NCBI GenBank assembly: GCA_965368185.1
Contig: CBDULZ010000179.1
Span: 1 to 5,572, forward strand
DNA length: 5,572 bases
Direction: 5' to 3'
Origin: Kriegella sp965368185
Lineage (GTDB): Bacteria > Bacteroidota > Bacteroidia > Flavobacteriales > Flavobacteriaceae
Of this stretch, positions 1-5,572 are shown piece after piece; positions within the stretch are counted from its first letter, which is position 1, and every line of letters starts with the position of its first letter. The notes under the pieces are model-generated. The model saw only the letters and a program-made list of their open reading frames with translations. It ran no database searches and was not told the DNA's origin. The position numbers and the translations under genes are program-made.

Positions 1-5
1 TATTT

Positions 6-1511
6 ATGAAGAAATTATTCTTTGCCCTGATTGCCTTTGTATTGTTCTGTAGTCATAGTATGTACCTTAAGCTAGACACCTATTTTCTCAAACCCGATAC
101 ATCGGCAACTATTCAACTGTTCAACGCAACCTTTAACAAGAGTGAAAATATTATTACCCCCGACCGCATAATAGATGCGAGCTTCGTGGGTAATGGCAAC
201 CGCTCTAAAATAGATATAGACCAGTGGAGTGAGAAAGATAGTGTTACCATTTTAAATTTTAGAACGGGCGAATCGGGCACTTGGGTGGCGGGAATTTCAA
301 CAGCTTCTAGAACTGCCGAAATGAACGCTGCTGATTTCAATAATTACCTTGAGCATGGCGGCGTACTGGATATGTTGGAGTGGCGTCGTAAAAATGATGC
401 CCTTAGACTCGATGCAGTGGAAAAATATTCAAAACACCTTAAAGCCATCTTTCAAGTTGGGGACAAAAAAACAAGTGACTGGCAAACAACTTTGGGCTAT
501 CTTGTTGAATTTGTCCCACAAAGAAATCCTTATGACTTGCATACGGGAGATGAGCTACAAGTTAAACTCCTTTATAATGGGGAACCTTTGGCCGACCAAT
601 TGGTGTACGCCGATTATGAAGAAACCAGTCATGGTCACAGTCATGACCAAGAACATAAAAATACAGAGGAACATAGCCATGATAGCGGCAATATAGATGA
701 AACAAATCAAGCTCATAGTCACAGTGAAGAACATGATAAAAGCACCGAACATGGTCACAGTCATGATCAAGAACGTGATAATGCTGAAAAACATGACCAT
801 AGCCATGATAAAGATACCACTAAGGAAACGGATCAAATTCACAGCCACGCCGAAGAACATGAGCATACTGAGAAGTATAGCCATAGCCATGAAATGGACA
901 ATGCACACGAAACAAATCATGCCCATAGTCACAGTGAAGAACATGCCAGAAGCACCGAACATGGCCACAGTCATAATCAAGAACATGATAATGCTGAAAA
1001 ACATGACCATAGCCATGGTAAAGATACCACTAAGGAAACGGATCAAATTCACAGCCACGCCGAAGAACATGAGCATACTGAGAAGCACAGCCATAGCCAT
1101 GAAATTGACAATGCACACGAAACAAATCAGGCTCATAGTCACAGTGAAGAACATGCCAGAAGCACCGAACATGGCCACAGTCATACTAACGAGAATGGCA
1201 AAACTGAAGAAGAACACCAGCACAGCTCGGGAACACAACTTCGAACAGATGCCAACGGAAATCTGACAGTAAAACTCACCGCAGATGGTATATGGCATTT
1301 ACGCACCATGAACCTTGTCCATTCTGAAGAACCTGGATTTACCCATGAATCGAATTTGGCGACCCTGGCCTTTGAAGTGGTACATGGGCATGACGAAGCT
1401 ACACACAGCCACGACGATAAGCACGAAGAAGGAATTCCTTCGTATGTGTATTGGGTCGGTAGTCTTATACTTCTATTAGGATTGTTTCTTTGGTTTAATC
1501 GAAAGCGTTAA
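6..1511 (+). CDS. DUF4198-like secreted, membrane-anchored protein with a large His-rich repeat insertion
   Basis: Probable envelope metal-binding protein of 501 aa. It opens with a signal peptide (MKK, then a hydrophobic stretch to about residue 15). The N-terminal part (about 20-200) follows the DUF4198 pattern seen in proteins tied to nickel or other metal uptake: a 'YFLKP' segment near 27, a 'GTWVAGIS' strand, and 'LLYNGEPLADQLVYA' near 188-202. The last beta-domain resumes at about 409-459, with a TDANG turn (414-418) and 'LATLAFEVV'. Between these halves lies a tract of about 200 residues (209-406) dominated by His, Glu, Asp, Ser and Lys with many HSH/HGHSH motifs. A second His cluster (460-473) precedes a transmembrane helix (about 479-497) and a basic NRKR tail, so the bulk should face the periplasm. 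The ATG at 6 is chosen because it gives a proper signal peptide; upstream sequence is outside the window. hupE-like follows with no gap. Metal binding is inferred from composition; the specific metal is unknown. Confidence 0.85.
   Translation: MKKLFFALIAFVLFCSHSMYLKLDTYFLKPDTSATIQLFNATFNKSENIITPDRIIDASFVGNGNRSKIDIDQWSEKDSVTILNFRTGESGTWVAGISTASRTAEMNAADFNNYLEHGGVLDMLEWRRKNDALRLDAVEKYSKHLKAIFQVGDKKTSDWQTTLGYLVEFVPQRNPYDLHTGDELQVKLLYNGEPLADQLVYADYEETSHGHSHDQEHKNTEEHSHDSGNIDETNQAHSHSEEHDKSTEHGHSHDQERDNAEKHDHSHDKDTTKETDQIHSHAEEHEHTEKYSHSHEMDNAHETNHAHSHSEEHARSTEHGHSHNQEHDNAEKHDHSHGKDTTKETDQIHSHAEEHEHTEKHSHSHEIDNAHETNQAHSHSEEHARSTEHGHSHTNENGKTEEEHQHSSGTQLRTDANGNLTVKLTADGIWHLRTMNLVHSEEPGFTHESNLATLAFEVVHGHDEATHSHDDKHEEGIPSYVYWVGSLILLLGLFLWFNRKR
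630..1184 (+). repeat. In-frame tandem repeat array encoding His-rich tract (210-bp unit)
   Basis: Two adjacent copies of a 210-bp (70-codon) unit occupy 750-959 and 960-1169. By eye they differ at 9 bases (about 96% identical), changing 6 residues (D/N, R/H, D/G, Y/H, M/I, H/Q). A third copy begins at 1170 and fades after 15 bases. A shorter 120-bp relative (630-749, 40 codons) precedes them. It shares the start and end of the unit but lacks 90 bp from the middle. Each full unit also contains two diverged sub-repeats of about 41 and 29 residues, so the array probably grew by nested duplication. All copies stay in frame. The full units carry 17 and 18 His out of 70 residues. Confidence 0.95.
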
Positions 1512-2195
1512 ATGGGTCGATCAAAATTAAGATTTCTCGTAACCTCTATACTTTTCGTCTGTCCGCTCTTGCTTGCGGCACACGGTGTAAGTTCTTCCGA
1601 TCAGGAAATTTTGGATAATGGGGGACTGCTCTCCTACATATTTGTTGGGGCCAAACATATGGTCACGGGATATGACCATTTGCTATTTTTGGCTGGTGTA
1701 ATCTTTTATTTAAGTGGATTTAAAGATATTATACGTTTTATCACCGTATTTACGATAGGGCATAGTATTACTTTGATCGGAGCGACATATTTGGGCATTA
1801 CCGCAAACGAGCATCTGATTGATGCCATAATTGCCATAAGCGTTTTGTATAAAGGATTTGAAAACTTAGGTGGTTTTGAAAAATTGTTAAAAGTAAAATC
1901 GCCGAATTTATTACTGATGGTGTTTATTTTTGGATTGATCCATGGGTTCGGGCTATCTACCCGATTACAGTCTTTCGAAGTAGGGACCGCACAGTTCTTG
2001 GCGAAAATAATTAGCTTTAATATAGGGGTTGAGTTGGGCCAGATTTTAGCATTGATACCTATTGTATTAATTATCACTAAATGGCAGTCAAAGAAAAGTT
2101 ATGATGCCTTTTACAAGGCGGCAAACTATTATTTGATAATTGCTGGAGTAGGGCTGTTCATTTACCAAATCTATGGTTATATATACAGTCACTAA
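1512..2195 (+). CDS. HupE/UreJ family membrane protein (putative metal permease)
   Basis: Polytopic membrane protein of 227 aa in the HupE/UreJ_2 family, members of which are proposed or shown to move nickel or cobalt; substrate here is unproven. It has an N-terminal hydrophobic signal-like segment (about 8-23) followed by a His (H24), then about six membrane segments. The family signatures are present: 'GYDHLLFL' (53-60, D55/H56), 'FTIGHSITL' (80-88, H84), 'FGLIHGFGL' (140-148, H144) and 'FNIGVELGQ' (169-177, E174). These His/Asp/Glu residues within membrane segments are the likely metal path. Length is normal and no residue of these motifs is missing. The ATG directly follows the TAA of the DUF4198 gene (zero spacing), which suggests translational coupling and a shared job: the His-rich protein would gather or buffer the cation that this protein transports. 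The family call is strong; the transport role is inference. Confidence 0.9.
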   Translation: MGRSKLRFLVTSILFVCPLLLAAHGVSSSDQEILDNGGLLSYIFVGAKHMVTGYDHLLFLAGVIFYLSGFKDIIRFITVFTIGHSITLIGATYLGITANEHLIDAIIAISVLYKGFENLGGFEKLLKVKSPNLLLMVFIFGLIHGFGLSTRLQSFEVGTAQFLAKIISFNIGVELGQILALIPIVLIITKWQSKKSYDAFYKAANYYLIIAGVGLFIYQIYGYIYSH

Positions 2196-2300
2196 TTATA
2201 TGTAGTTTAAAAAATCAAGTGCCTTTTTAAGTGACATAGCTAATTTTTTTTGGAGTTCAGCTAAAGGTTCGTATTTCATTGTAGACTGGCAAGTACGGAA

Positions 2301-2531
2301 ATGAAAAAAACTTCCGAATTTGAAATACCCGATGAATTTCAAAAGGCATTGGATGAAAATTCCGAATTAAAAGTAGTTTTCGAATCGTTGACACCGGGGC
2401 GGCAAAGAGGATACCTTCTTTATTTTTCACAACCGCAACAATCTAAGACCAGGGAGTCAAGAATTGCGAAATGTACACCTAAGATCCTCAACGGAGTGGG
2501 ATTAAAAGATCATTACAAAAGCAATCGGTAA
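2301..2531 (+). pseudogene. YdeI-type protein, C-terminal OmdA fragment only
   Basis: The 76-codon ORF reads as the last third of a YdeI-type ('bacteriocin-protection, YdeI or OmpD-associated', OmdA) protein. It carries the conserved block 'LTPGRQRGYLLYFSQPQQSK' (about 30-49), then 'TRESRIAKC' and 'ILNGVGL'. Full YdeI proteins of this type are near 200 aa with an N-terminal DUF1801 domain, which is absent here. The frame upstream is open only to a TAA at 2262-2264, and the 13 codons between show no DUF1801 similarity. The ATG at 2301 falls where full-length relatives have an internal 'KKT.EF' segment, so this is most likely a 5'-truncated remnant that happens to retain a Met. It has no stops of its own and could still be expressed as a small protein. 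No ribosome-binding site is evident. It converges on the VOC gene 20 bp away. The domain match is strong; inactivity is inferred. Confidence 0.7.
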
Positions 2532-2551
2532 AAAAAGGGATGTGCACTACT

Positions 2552-2941
2552 TTACCCCTCATAGTTGTGAAATTCAGTAATCGTCCAATAGTATCCGTCT
2601 GGGTCTCTCAGGGAAAATTCGGTTTTCCCAGAGTTTGGATTTAAATGAATATCTTCTTCAATAGAGTAACCTATTTTTTCGACGTTTTGTCGTATACCCT
2701 TCATATTTTCAGTTCTGAAGTAAAGAATCAATCCATTTCCGGGTGCACTATCGGGATCCATCATTGTAGGGTGCCCGTGTTCGCCCCATTTGTGAAGGCA
2801 AATCAATACATTATCATCTTCCGATACCAATATATCGAACTCCTTTCCGCCATGCATACTTCTACATCCGAATACAGATCGATACCATTTAGAACTGGCT
2901 TCAACATCTTTTACGGCTATTATCGGGTCAATCATGCCCAT
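2552..2941 (-). CDS. VOC superfamily protein (glyoxalase/bleomycin-resistance type)
   Basis: A 129-aa single-unit vicinal oxygen chelate protein, the usual length for this group, containing two beta-alpha-beta-beta-beta modules. The first module begins 'DPIIAVKDVEASSKWYRSVF' (about 5-24), the typical strand plus 'SxxWYxxVFG' helix. The second ends in the hallmark 'RDPDGYYWTITE' (112-123), where E123 sits at the position used for metal binding in glyoxalase-like members. The N-terminal metal ligand (His or Gln after the first Pro) is not obvious, so it may be a binding protein like BLMT/FosX relatives rather than a classical metal-dependent lyase. Substrate cannot be told. It is the last gene of the leftward run, 26 bp after the DUF1905 gene. 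An ATG two codons further in (2935) is an alternative start. Confidence 0.88.
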   Translation of the reverse strand: MGMIDPIIAVKDVEASSKWYRSVFGCRSMHGGKEFDILVSEDDNVLICLHKWGEHGHPTMMDPDSAPGNGLILYFRTENMKGIRQNVEKIGYSIEEDIHLNPNSGKTEFSLRDPDGYYWTITEFHNYEG

Positions 2942-2967
2942 TGATTTATTTTTTAAATTATGAAAAT

Positions 2968-3456
2968 TTATGGCCGGTCCCTACCAATAAATCTTTCTTT
3001 TCCTAATAGAAAGTTTATAGCTCTTTTAACGTTCCTTTCAACACTCTTTTGCGATTTAAGGTTCGCAATATACCTAACTATCTCTTTTCTTAGCGAAGGT
3101 GCCAAGTTCTCAAATTTTGCCTTTGCCACTTTATTGCTATCAAGCGCTTCCACGAGTTTAGGATGTGGACTTATGGCCCGGTCAGCAGGATCAAATTCGA
3201 TGGTCAATTTAATGGATTCACCTATACGTTTTGGAGAATCGCTGACCATTTTGGTATTGATGTAAAGCCTCCAAAGCCCTCGATATTTTACCAATGTTTG
3301 TGAGTATGGCATTTTGTTTATCTTACCCTTAATAGGTATAGGGCCTTTGTCCTTGCCTGCTTGTTTGAAAATATCCGACAGAATATTTTCAGGCACCAAA
3401 ACATAAGGATTTATTCCAATTATAGCTATGTCAGCTTCGAATTTGCACATCGGCAT
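2968..3456 (-). CDS. DUF1905 + OmdA (YdeI/OmpD-associated) domain protein
   Basis: Two-domain cytoplasmic protein, function unknown. The N-terminal DUF1905 barrel shows 'KFEADIAIIGINPYVLVP', then 'PIPIKGKIN', 'QTLVKYRGLWRLYIN' and 'RIGESIKLTIEFDP'. The C-terminal OmdA-like helical part starts at 'ISPHPKLVEAL' and continues through 'FENLAPSLRKEIVRYIANLK' to 'VKRAINFLLG', a motif order typical of the family. The open frame extends up to a TTG at 3501 that directly follows the TAA of the DUF1569 gene. Relatives begin only a few residues before the 'KF.A' strand, so I prefer the ATG at 3456 (162 aa), with ATG 3450 equally possible. The TTG start would give 177 aa. None of these starts has a clear Shine-Dalgarno site. 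It is co-directional and close-packed with the DUF1569 and VOC genes, so probably in one operon. Confidence 0.85.
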   Translation of the reverse strand: MPMCKFEADIAIIGINPYVLVPENILSDIFKQAGKDKGPIPIKGKINKMPYSQTLVKYRGLWRLYINTKMVSDSPKRIGESIKLTIEFDPADRAISPHPKLVEALDSNKVAKAKFENLAPSLRKEIVRYIANLKSQKSVERNVKRAINFLLGKERFIGRDRP

Positions 3457-3501
3457 TTGTGTTCGCAAAAGAAACGCTTGTTTAATGTTATGTATTTCCA
3501 A

Positions 3502-3954
3502 TTAGGATCCAAATTGACGAAGATGGTGGTCGGTATGTTTATAGGCCAAAATTCCTATTTCCTCCTGGGTCATTTTCCCGAAAAAATCATGTACAAAATC
3601 GAGATTTGAATACTGTTCGTAACTTTCAATCAAAGCAATCCATTGTAGTTTTTCGACAACGACATCCCCATTTTTATCCTTTACTTTAAATTGTTCGGAA
3701 GTCGGAACATTTTTGTGCAATGGTTTTTCATCCTTTACCATTTTCTTCAACGCCATTTTCCCGAATATTTTTCCCAGAAATTCCTGTTTATAGGTATGAT
3801 TGTCTTTTCCTAGAATCCAACCGTTCCAGTAGGTGTTGTGCTTGAGCATTTGGAAAACGTTCATTTTGCCCCATTGCGCCTCGCTATTTTCGTTAAGCGT
3901 TTGGATTCTGCTTATCAATTCTTCCCTAGTTGTACTATCGAAAATTGTTTTCAT
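3502..3954 (-). CDS. DUF1569 family protein (DinB-like fold)
   Basis: A 150-aa protein of the DUF1569 family, a branch of the DinB/YfiT-like four-helix metalloprotein fold. It shows 'WGKMNVFQMLKHNTYW' (28-43) with H39 and the C-terminal signature 'HTDHHLRQFG' (140-149). H39, H140 and H144 are the residues expected to make the metal-binding triad of the DinB fold; H143 lies next to them. No catalytic function is established for this family; thiol-transferase or detoxification roles are known for other DinB-like proteins, and I would not assign one here. The ATG at 3954 lies 5 bp after the stop of the DUF1801 remnant, so the original operon order was DUF1801-DUF1569-DUF1905. Its own stop is directly followed by the DUF1905 reading frame. 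Confidence 0.87.
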   Translation of the reverse strand: MKTIFDSTTREELISRIQTLNENSEAQWGKMNVFQMLKHNTYWNGWILGKDNHTYKQEFLGKIFGKMALKKMVKDEKPLHKNVPTSEQFKVKDKNGDVVVEKLQWIALIESYEQYSNLDFVHDFFGKMTQEEIGILAYKHTDHHLRQFGS

Positions 3955-3959
3955 AGTAA

Positions 3960-4213
3960 TTACTTTTCCACATTTTCCTTTATCCTGAAATTAGTAATTT
4001 TCTTTATCAATTCAATAGGAATCCACTTATGCAAAGCAAATTGTACCGAACTTCTGAAGATTTATATCTTGGGAGCTCGCTTTTAAAATTTTCAATACCC
4101 AACAGTGTCGGAAGTTCGTTCAACACTATATTGAGCACCTTTTGTTGAAATTTTTATGCTCATAAAAGATGAGCAACGTAAATTGCGAACCCTACTACGT
4201 GATTTGTTTTCAT
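3960..4213 (-). pseudogene. Decayed DUF1801 (YdhG-like) gene with a single-base frameshift and internal deletion
   Basis: The long gap between the SRPBCC and DUF1569 genes holds the ruins of a DUF1801 protein. Reading leftward from 4049 to the TAA at 3960-3962, one frame gives 'SVQFALHKWIPIELIKKI' and then 'TNFRIKENVEK', the typical DUF1801 C-terminus. Immediately upstream (4052-4099), another frame gives 'GIENFKSELPRYKSSE', which matches the preceding '...FK.EL..YK..KG' segment. The frames join at 4050-4051, where only two bases stand for the expected Gly codon, so one base has been lost. Further upstream in the same frame, 4100-4213 reads MKTNHVVGFAIYVAHLL, a TGA, a TAA, then 'KFQQKVLNIVL'. 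This weakly recalls the family N-terminus (YIA.FP...Q.KL) and implies that about 45 central codons are missing. The C-terminal call is strong; the N-terminal portion (beyond about 4110) is speculative. Confidence 0.68.
4157..4175. repeat. 7-bp perfect inverted repeat (hairpin) inside the DUF1801 remnant
   Basis: The arms tgctcat (4157-4163) and atgagca (4169-4175) are exact reverse complements around a 5-base loop. Neither strand has a U-run directly after the stem of the kind a rho-independent terminator needs; on the + strand there is a T-run before it. It sits where the remnant's two in-frame stops lie, so it may be incidental or a scar of the rearrangement. It may also slow or end leftward transcription from the SRPBCC gene, but nothing shows this. 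Confidence 0.4.
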
Positions 4214-4244
4214 ATTGCAGTTATTTTAGCGATTGTATTAATTC

Positions 4245-4682
4245 CTATTTTTCTGAAAGCACCTTGACTTTCTGCAACGCCTTAGGCCATGCTTCCTCGA
4301 ACATCTCCAAATATTCTTCGACTATGTCCGTTTCCACAAGAAGTAGTGTTTTTCCTTCCATCGCTTTTAGGGTATAGTTTTCCAAAGCGCCCTTCCATTT
4401 CGACACCTCTTCACTTGTCGTGTCTTCCACCCCCTTAATGACATAACCTAGATGTTCTATTGACATAAAATTAGGCGTGTCATTTTTATTGATCCGACTG
4501 ACCATACCGTTCCCATTTGGGCCAAGAAACAATACTTTGCTACCTTCCTTCCAGTCGGTTTCGGCATACGAGCCTTCCGAAAAGGGGGTCGTCCATTGGC
4601 GATAGGTCTCATCGTTCCATAATACATTCCATACTTTTTCTTTCGGGGCGACGATGGTGGTTTTAAATGCTTTTCGTTGCAT
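4245..4682 (-). CDS. SRPBCC family protein, AHSA1-type
   Basis: A 145-aa START-like (SRPBCC) protein resembling the AHSA1 'activator of Hsp90 ATPase homologue 1-like' group, whose helix-grip fold encloses a hydrophobic ligand pocket. The sequence opens with a strand followed by 'APKEKVWNVLWNDETYRQWT' (12-31), the classic P..VW..L.d...y..W pattern. 'DWKEGSKVLFLGPNGNGMVS' then forms the next strands, with 'FMSIEHLGYV' and 'LLLVETDIVEEY' after it. The long C-terminal helix is 'EEAWPKALQKVKVLSE', close to the 'W...L..LK..LE' end seen in relatives. The length is normal. No ligand or partner can be named. It lies 12 bp downstream of the VOC gene and ahead of the DUF1801 remnant, on the same strand, so it is likely a member of the leftward operon. 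Confidence 0.87.
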   Translation of the reverse strand: MQRKAFKTTIVAPKEKVWNVLWNDETYRQWTTPFSEGSYAETDWKEGSKVLFLGPNGNGMVSRINKNDTPNFMSIEHLGYVIKGVEDTTSEEVSKWKGALENYTLKAMEGKTLLLVETDIVEEYLEMFEEAWPKALQKVKVLSEK

Positions 4683-4694
4683 ACTAAAATTGTT

Positions 4695-5108
4695 CTATTG
4701 TTTTGGCATTTTCTCCGGTTCCATGTATAACATGCTCCAACGATGGCCGTCAACATCGGCAAAGCTTAGAATGTACATCCAACCATCTACTTCTGTAGGT
4801 TCAAAATAGACGTTGCCGCCTGCTTTTTTGACCACTTTGGCGAATGCGTCCACTTCCTCTTTGGACTGCGCATCAATGTTAATGAGCATCTCATTACTTT
4901 TAGATGTGTCGTTTATTTCATTTTGGGTATAATTTTTTATGTCCCTTTCCGGAAAAAGCATCAGGACAAAATCACGCTCACCAATCAAAAAGCTACCCAG
5001 ATGCCGGGCCTCTTTATGCATGGCATTTTCACGAAAGCCTATGTCGCGAAAGAACTGTTTCGATTTCTGAAGGTTTTTAACAGGCAGGTTGAGCCAAATT
5101 GTTTTCAT
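4695..5108 (-). CDS. VOC superfamily protein (glyoxalase-like)
   Basis: A 137-aa vicinal oxygen chelate protein of a type common in Bacteroidetes and often auto-named 'lactoylglutathione lyase' or 'extradiol dioxygenase'. It begins 'IWLNLPVKNLQKSKQFFRDI' (4-23), the standard first strand plus helix. The 'FVLMLFPE' strand is followed by a loop, then 'SKEEVDAFAKVVKKAGGNVY' as the second-module helix and strand. It closes with 'FADVDGHRWSMLYME' (116-130), the 'DPdGh.w...' signature with Val in place of the usual Pro. The family's N-terminal ligand position holds Asn (N7) instead of His, so glyoxalase I activity is unlikely and the substrate is unknown. It shares little obvious detail with the other VOC gene in this window (2552-2941), so they are not recent duplicates. 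It starts 6 bp after the stop of the reductase gene and ends 12 bp before the SRPBCC gene. Confidence 0.87.
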   Translation of the reverse strand: MKTIWLNLPVKNLQKSKQFFRDIGFRENAMHKEARHLGSFLIGERDFVLMLFPERDIKNYTQNEINDTSKSNEMLINIDAQSKEEVDAFAKVVKKAGGNVYFEPTEVDGWMYILSFADVDGHRWSMLYMEPEKMPKQ

Positions 5109-5114
5109 TTGATT

Positions 5115-5572
5115 TTAAATTAAATTTCTGTTTTTTAAGCGATAATGTAGCAGGGTGTTTCCACAGGCAAAGGTTCTGGATTCCTGTAACTCCAATTCCA
5201 TTTGGTTTCTTACTTGAAACAGCGAAGTACCTTCTCCCAGAACCACCGGATTTACAATAAGCCGAAATTCATCGATCAAACCGTTTGCCATAAAAGTCGA
5301 AGCAATATTGGCACCCGCGAACAAAACCAAATCTTTACCTGCCTTCCCCTTTTCCAACCGTATTTCCTCGATTACATTTTGTTTGATCAATCTTGAATTC
5401 CATTTTACATCATTCAAAGTTCTTGAGAAGACTATTTTAGGAGTATTGTTCATAATTTCGGCAAAATCCCCAGTTTCAAAAGGCCAGTAGGTCAGCATTA
5501 ATTCATACGCTTTTCGACCATATATAAACGTATCCACGGTTTTAAAAAAATCCATCATATAATCGGACATTT
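5115..5572 (-). CDS. Dihydrofolate reductase family protein (RibD C-terminal domain), 5' part outside window
   Basis: Partial gene: the frame runs off the right edge. The ATG at 5570 is probably internal, because this family usually has another 30-40 residues (a first strand plus the 'SlDG' region) before the part seen here. What is present shows 'DTFIYGRKAYELMLTYWP' (the 'GR.Tye.m..yWp' motif), 'TPKIVFSRTL', then 'DLVLFAGANIASTFMANGLI', 'DEFRLIVNPVVLGEGTSLF' and a C-terminal 'LLHYRLK' strand, the order of a RibD-C/DHFR-like NAD(P)H reductase. The usual Gly-Gly of the nucleotide-binding turn reads Ala-Gly (AGAN). Such single-domain proteins are widespread and mostly uncharacterised; a riboflavin or folate role should not be assumed. 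It is the most upstream visible gene of the leftward run, 6 bp before the VOC gene, so the operon promoter lies beyond the window. Confidence 0.88.
   Translation of the reverse strand, partial: MSDYMMDFFKTVDTFIYGRKAYELMLTYWPFETGDFAEIMNNTPKIVFSRTLNDVKWNSRLIKQNVIEEIRLEKGKAGKDLVLFAGANIASTFMANGLIDEFRLIVNPVVLGEGTSLFQVRNQMELELQESRTFACGNTLLHYRLKNRNLI

Noticed and set aside
555..1298. A long - strand open frame (247 codons) across the His-rich region, and a + strand alternative frame at 697-1266
   Set aside because: Both arise because the repetitive His/Glu/Asp codons of the real gene contain no stops in other frames. Their products are low-complexity Met/Ile/Phe-rich or Lys/Met-rich repeats without a recognisable domain, while the + frame at 6-1511 has a signal peptide, domain motifs and a membrane anchor.
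2196..2279. A 27-codon - strand ORF (MKYEPLAELQKKLAMSLKKA...) abutting the hupE stop
   Set aside because: It looks like an amphipathic Lys/Leu-rich peptide, but it is very short, matches no family I recognise, and has no clear ribosome-binding site. It could be the tail of a lost gene, but I cannot support it.
2200..2300. Promoter or terminator for the YdeI fragment or after hupE (A/T-rich runs near 2212 and 2243)
   Set aside because: No match to the Bacteroidetes -7 element (TAnnTTTG) with a spaced -33 TTG, and no stable stem before the T-runs.
2527..2556. Possible bidirectional terminator (ggtaaa ... tttacc) between the converging YdeI remnant and VOC gene
   Set aside because: The stem is only 6 bp and A/T-rich, with an 18-base loop and no following T-run.
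2645..4086. Several + strand ORFs of 80-100 codons (2645-2944, 2960-3265, 3361-3609, 3838-4086)
   Set aside because: They lie opposite well-supported - strand genes, have no domain-like composition, and are shadows of those genes.
4176..4200. Short tRNA-like look (GGGTTCGCAA on the - strand) and acgta/tacgt inverted pair
   Set aside because: Only a T-loop-like string is present; there are no other arms, no anticodon stem and no acceptor stem.

Overview
The window looks like a stretch of chromosome from a marine-type Bacteroidetes, most likely Flavobacteriaceae. This is inferred from the AT-rich composition, the A/T-rich start regions without clear Shine-Dalgarno sites, and proteins that read like flavobacterial members of DUF4198, HupE/UreJ_2, DUF1569, DUF1905/OmdA and DUF1801. 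No genus can be fixed from the sequence alone.

Left part (6-2195, + strand): two directly abutting genes form a putative envelope metal-handling module. The first encodes a secreted, membrane-anchored DUF4198-like protein. A His-rich tract of about 200 residues interrupts its last beta-domain, built largely from a 210-bp (70-aa) tandem repeat. The second encodes a HupE/UreJ-type membrane protein with the family's conserved His motifs. The likely cargo is a divalent cation such as Ni, Co, Zn or Cu, but the sequence does not decide which.

Middle (2196-2551): a short spacer with no convincing gene, then a + strand ORF that is only the C-terminal OmdA part of a YdeI-type protein. It looks like a 5'-truncated remnant that converges on the next gene.

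Right part (2552-5572, - strand): a tight run of small cytoplasmic genes, read from right to left: a DHFR/RibD-C-like reductase (cut by the window edge), a VOC protein, an AHSA1-type SRPBCC protein, a broken DUF1801 gene, a DUF1569 (DinB-like) protein, a DUF1905+OmdA protein and a second VOC protein. Gaps between intact neighbours are about 0-45 bp. The one long gap, between the SRPBCC and DUF1569 genes, holds a DUF1801 pseudogene with a single-base frameshift and probably an internal deletion. The run looks like one co-transcribed unit of enzyme-like accessory proteins whose promoter lies outside the window.

The items most worth following are the recently duplicated His-rich repeat in the DUF4198 protein, its pairing with HupE, and the two gene remnants (DUF1801 and YdeI). 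I see no RNA gene, CRISPR array or insertion sequence here.
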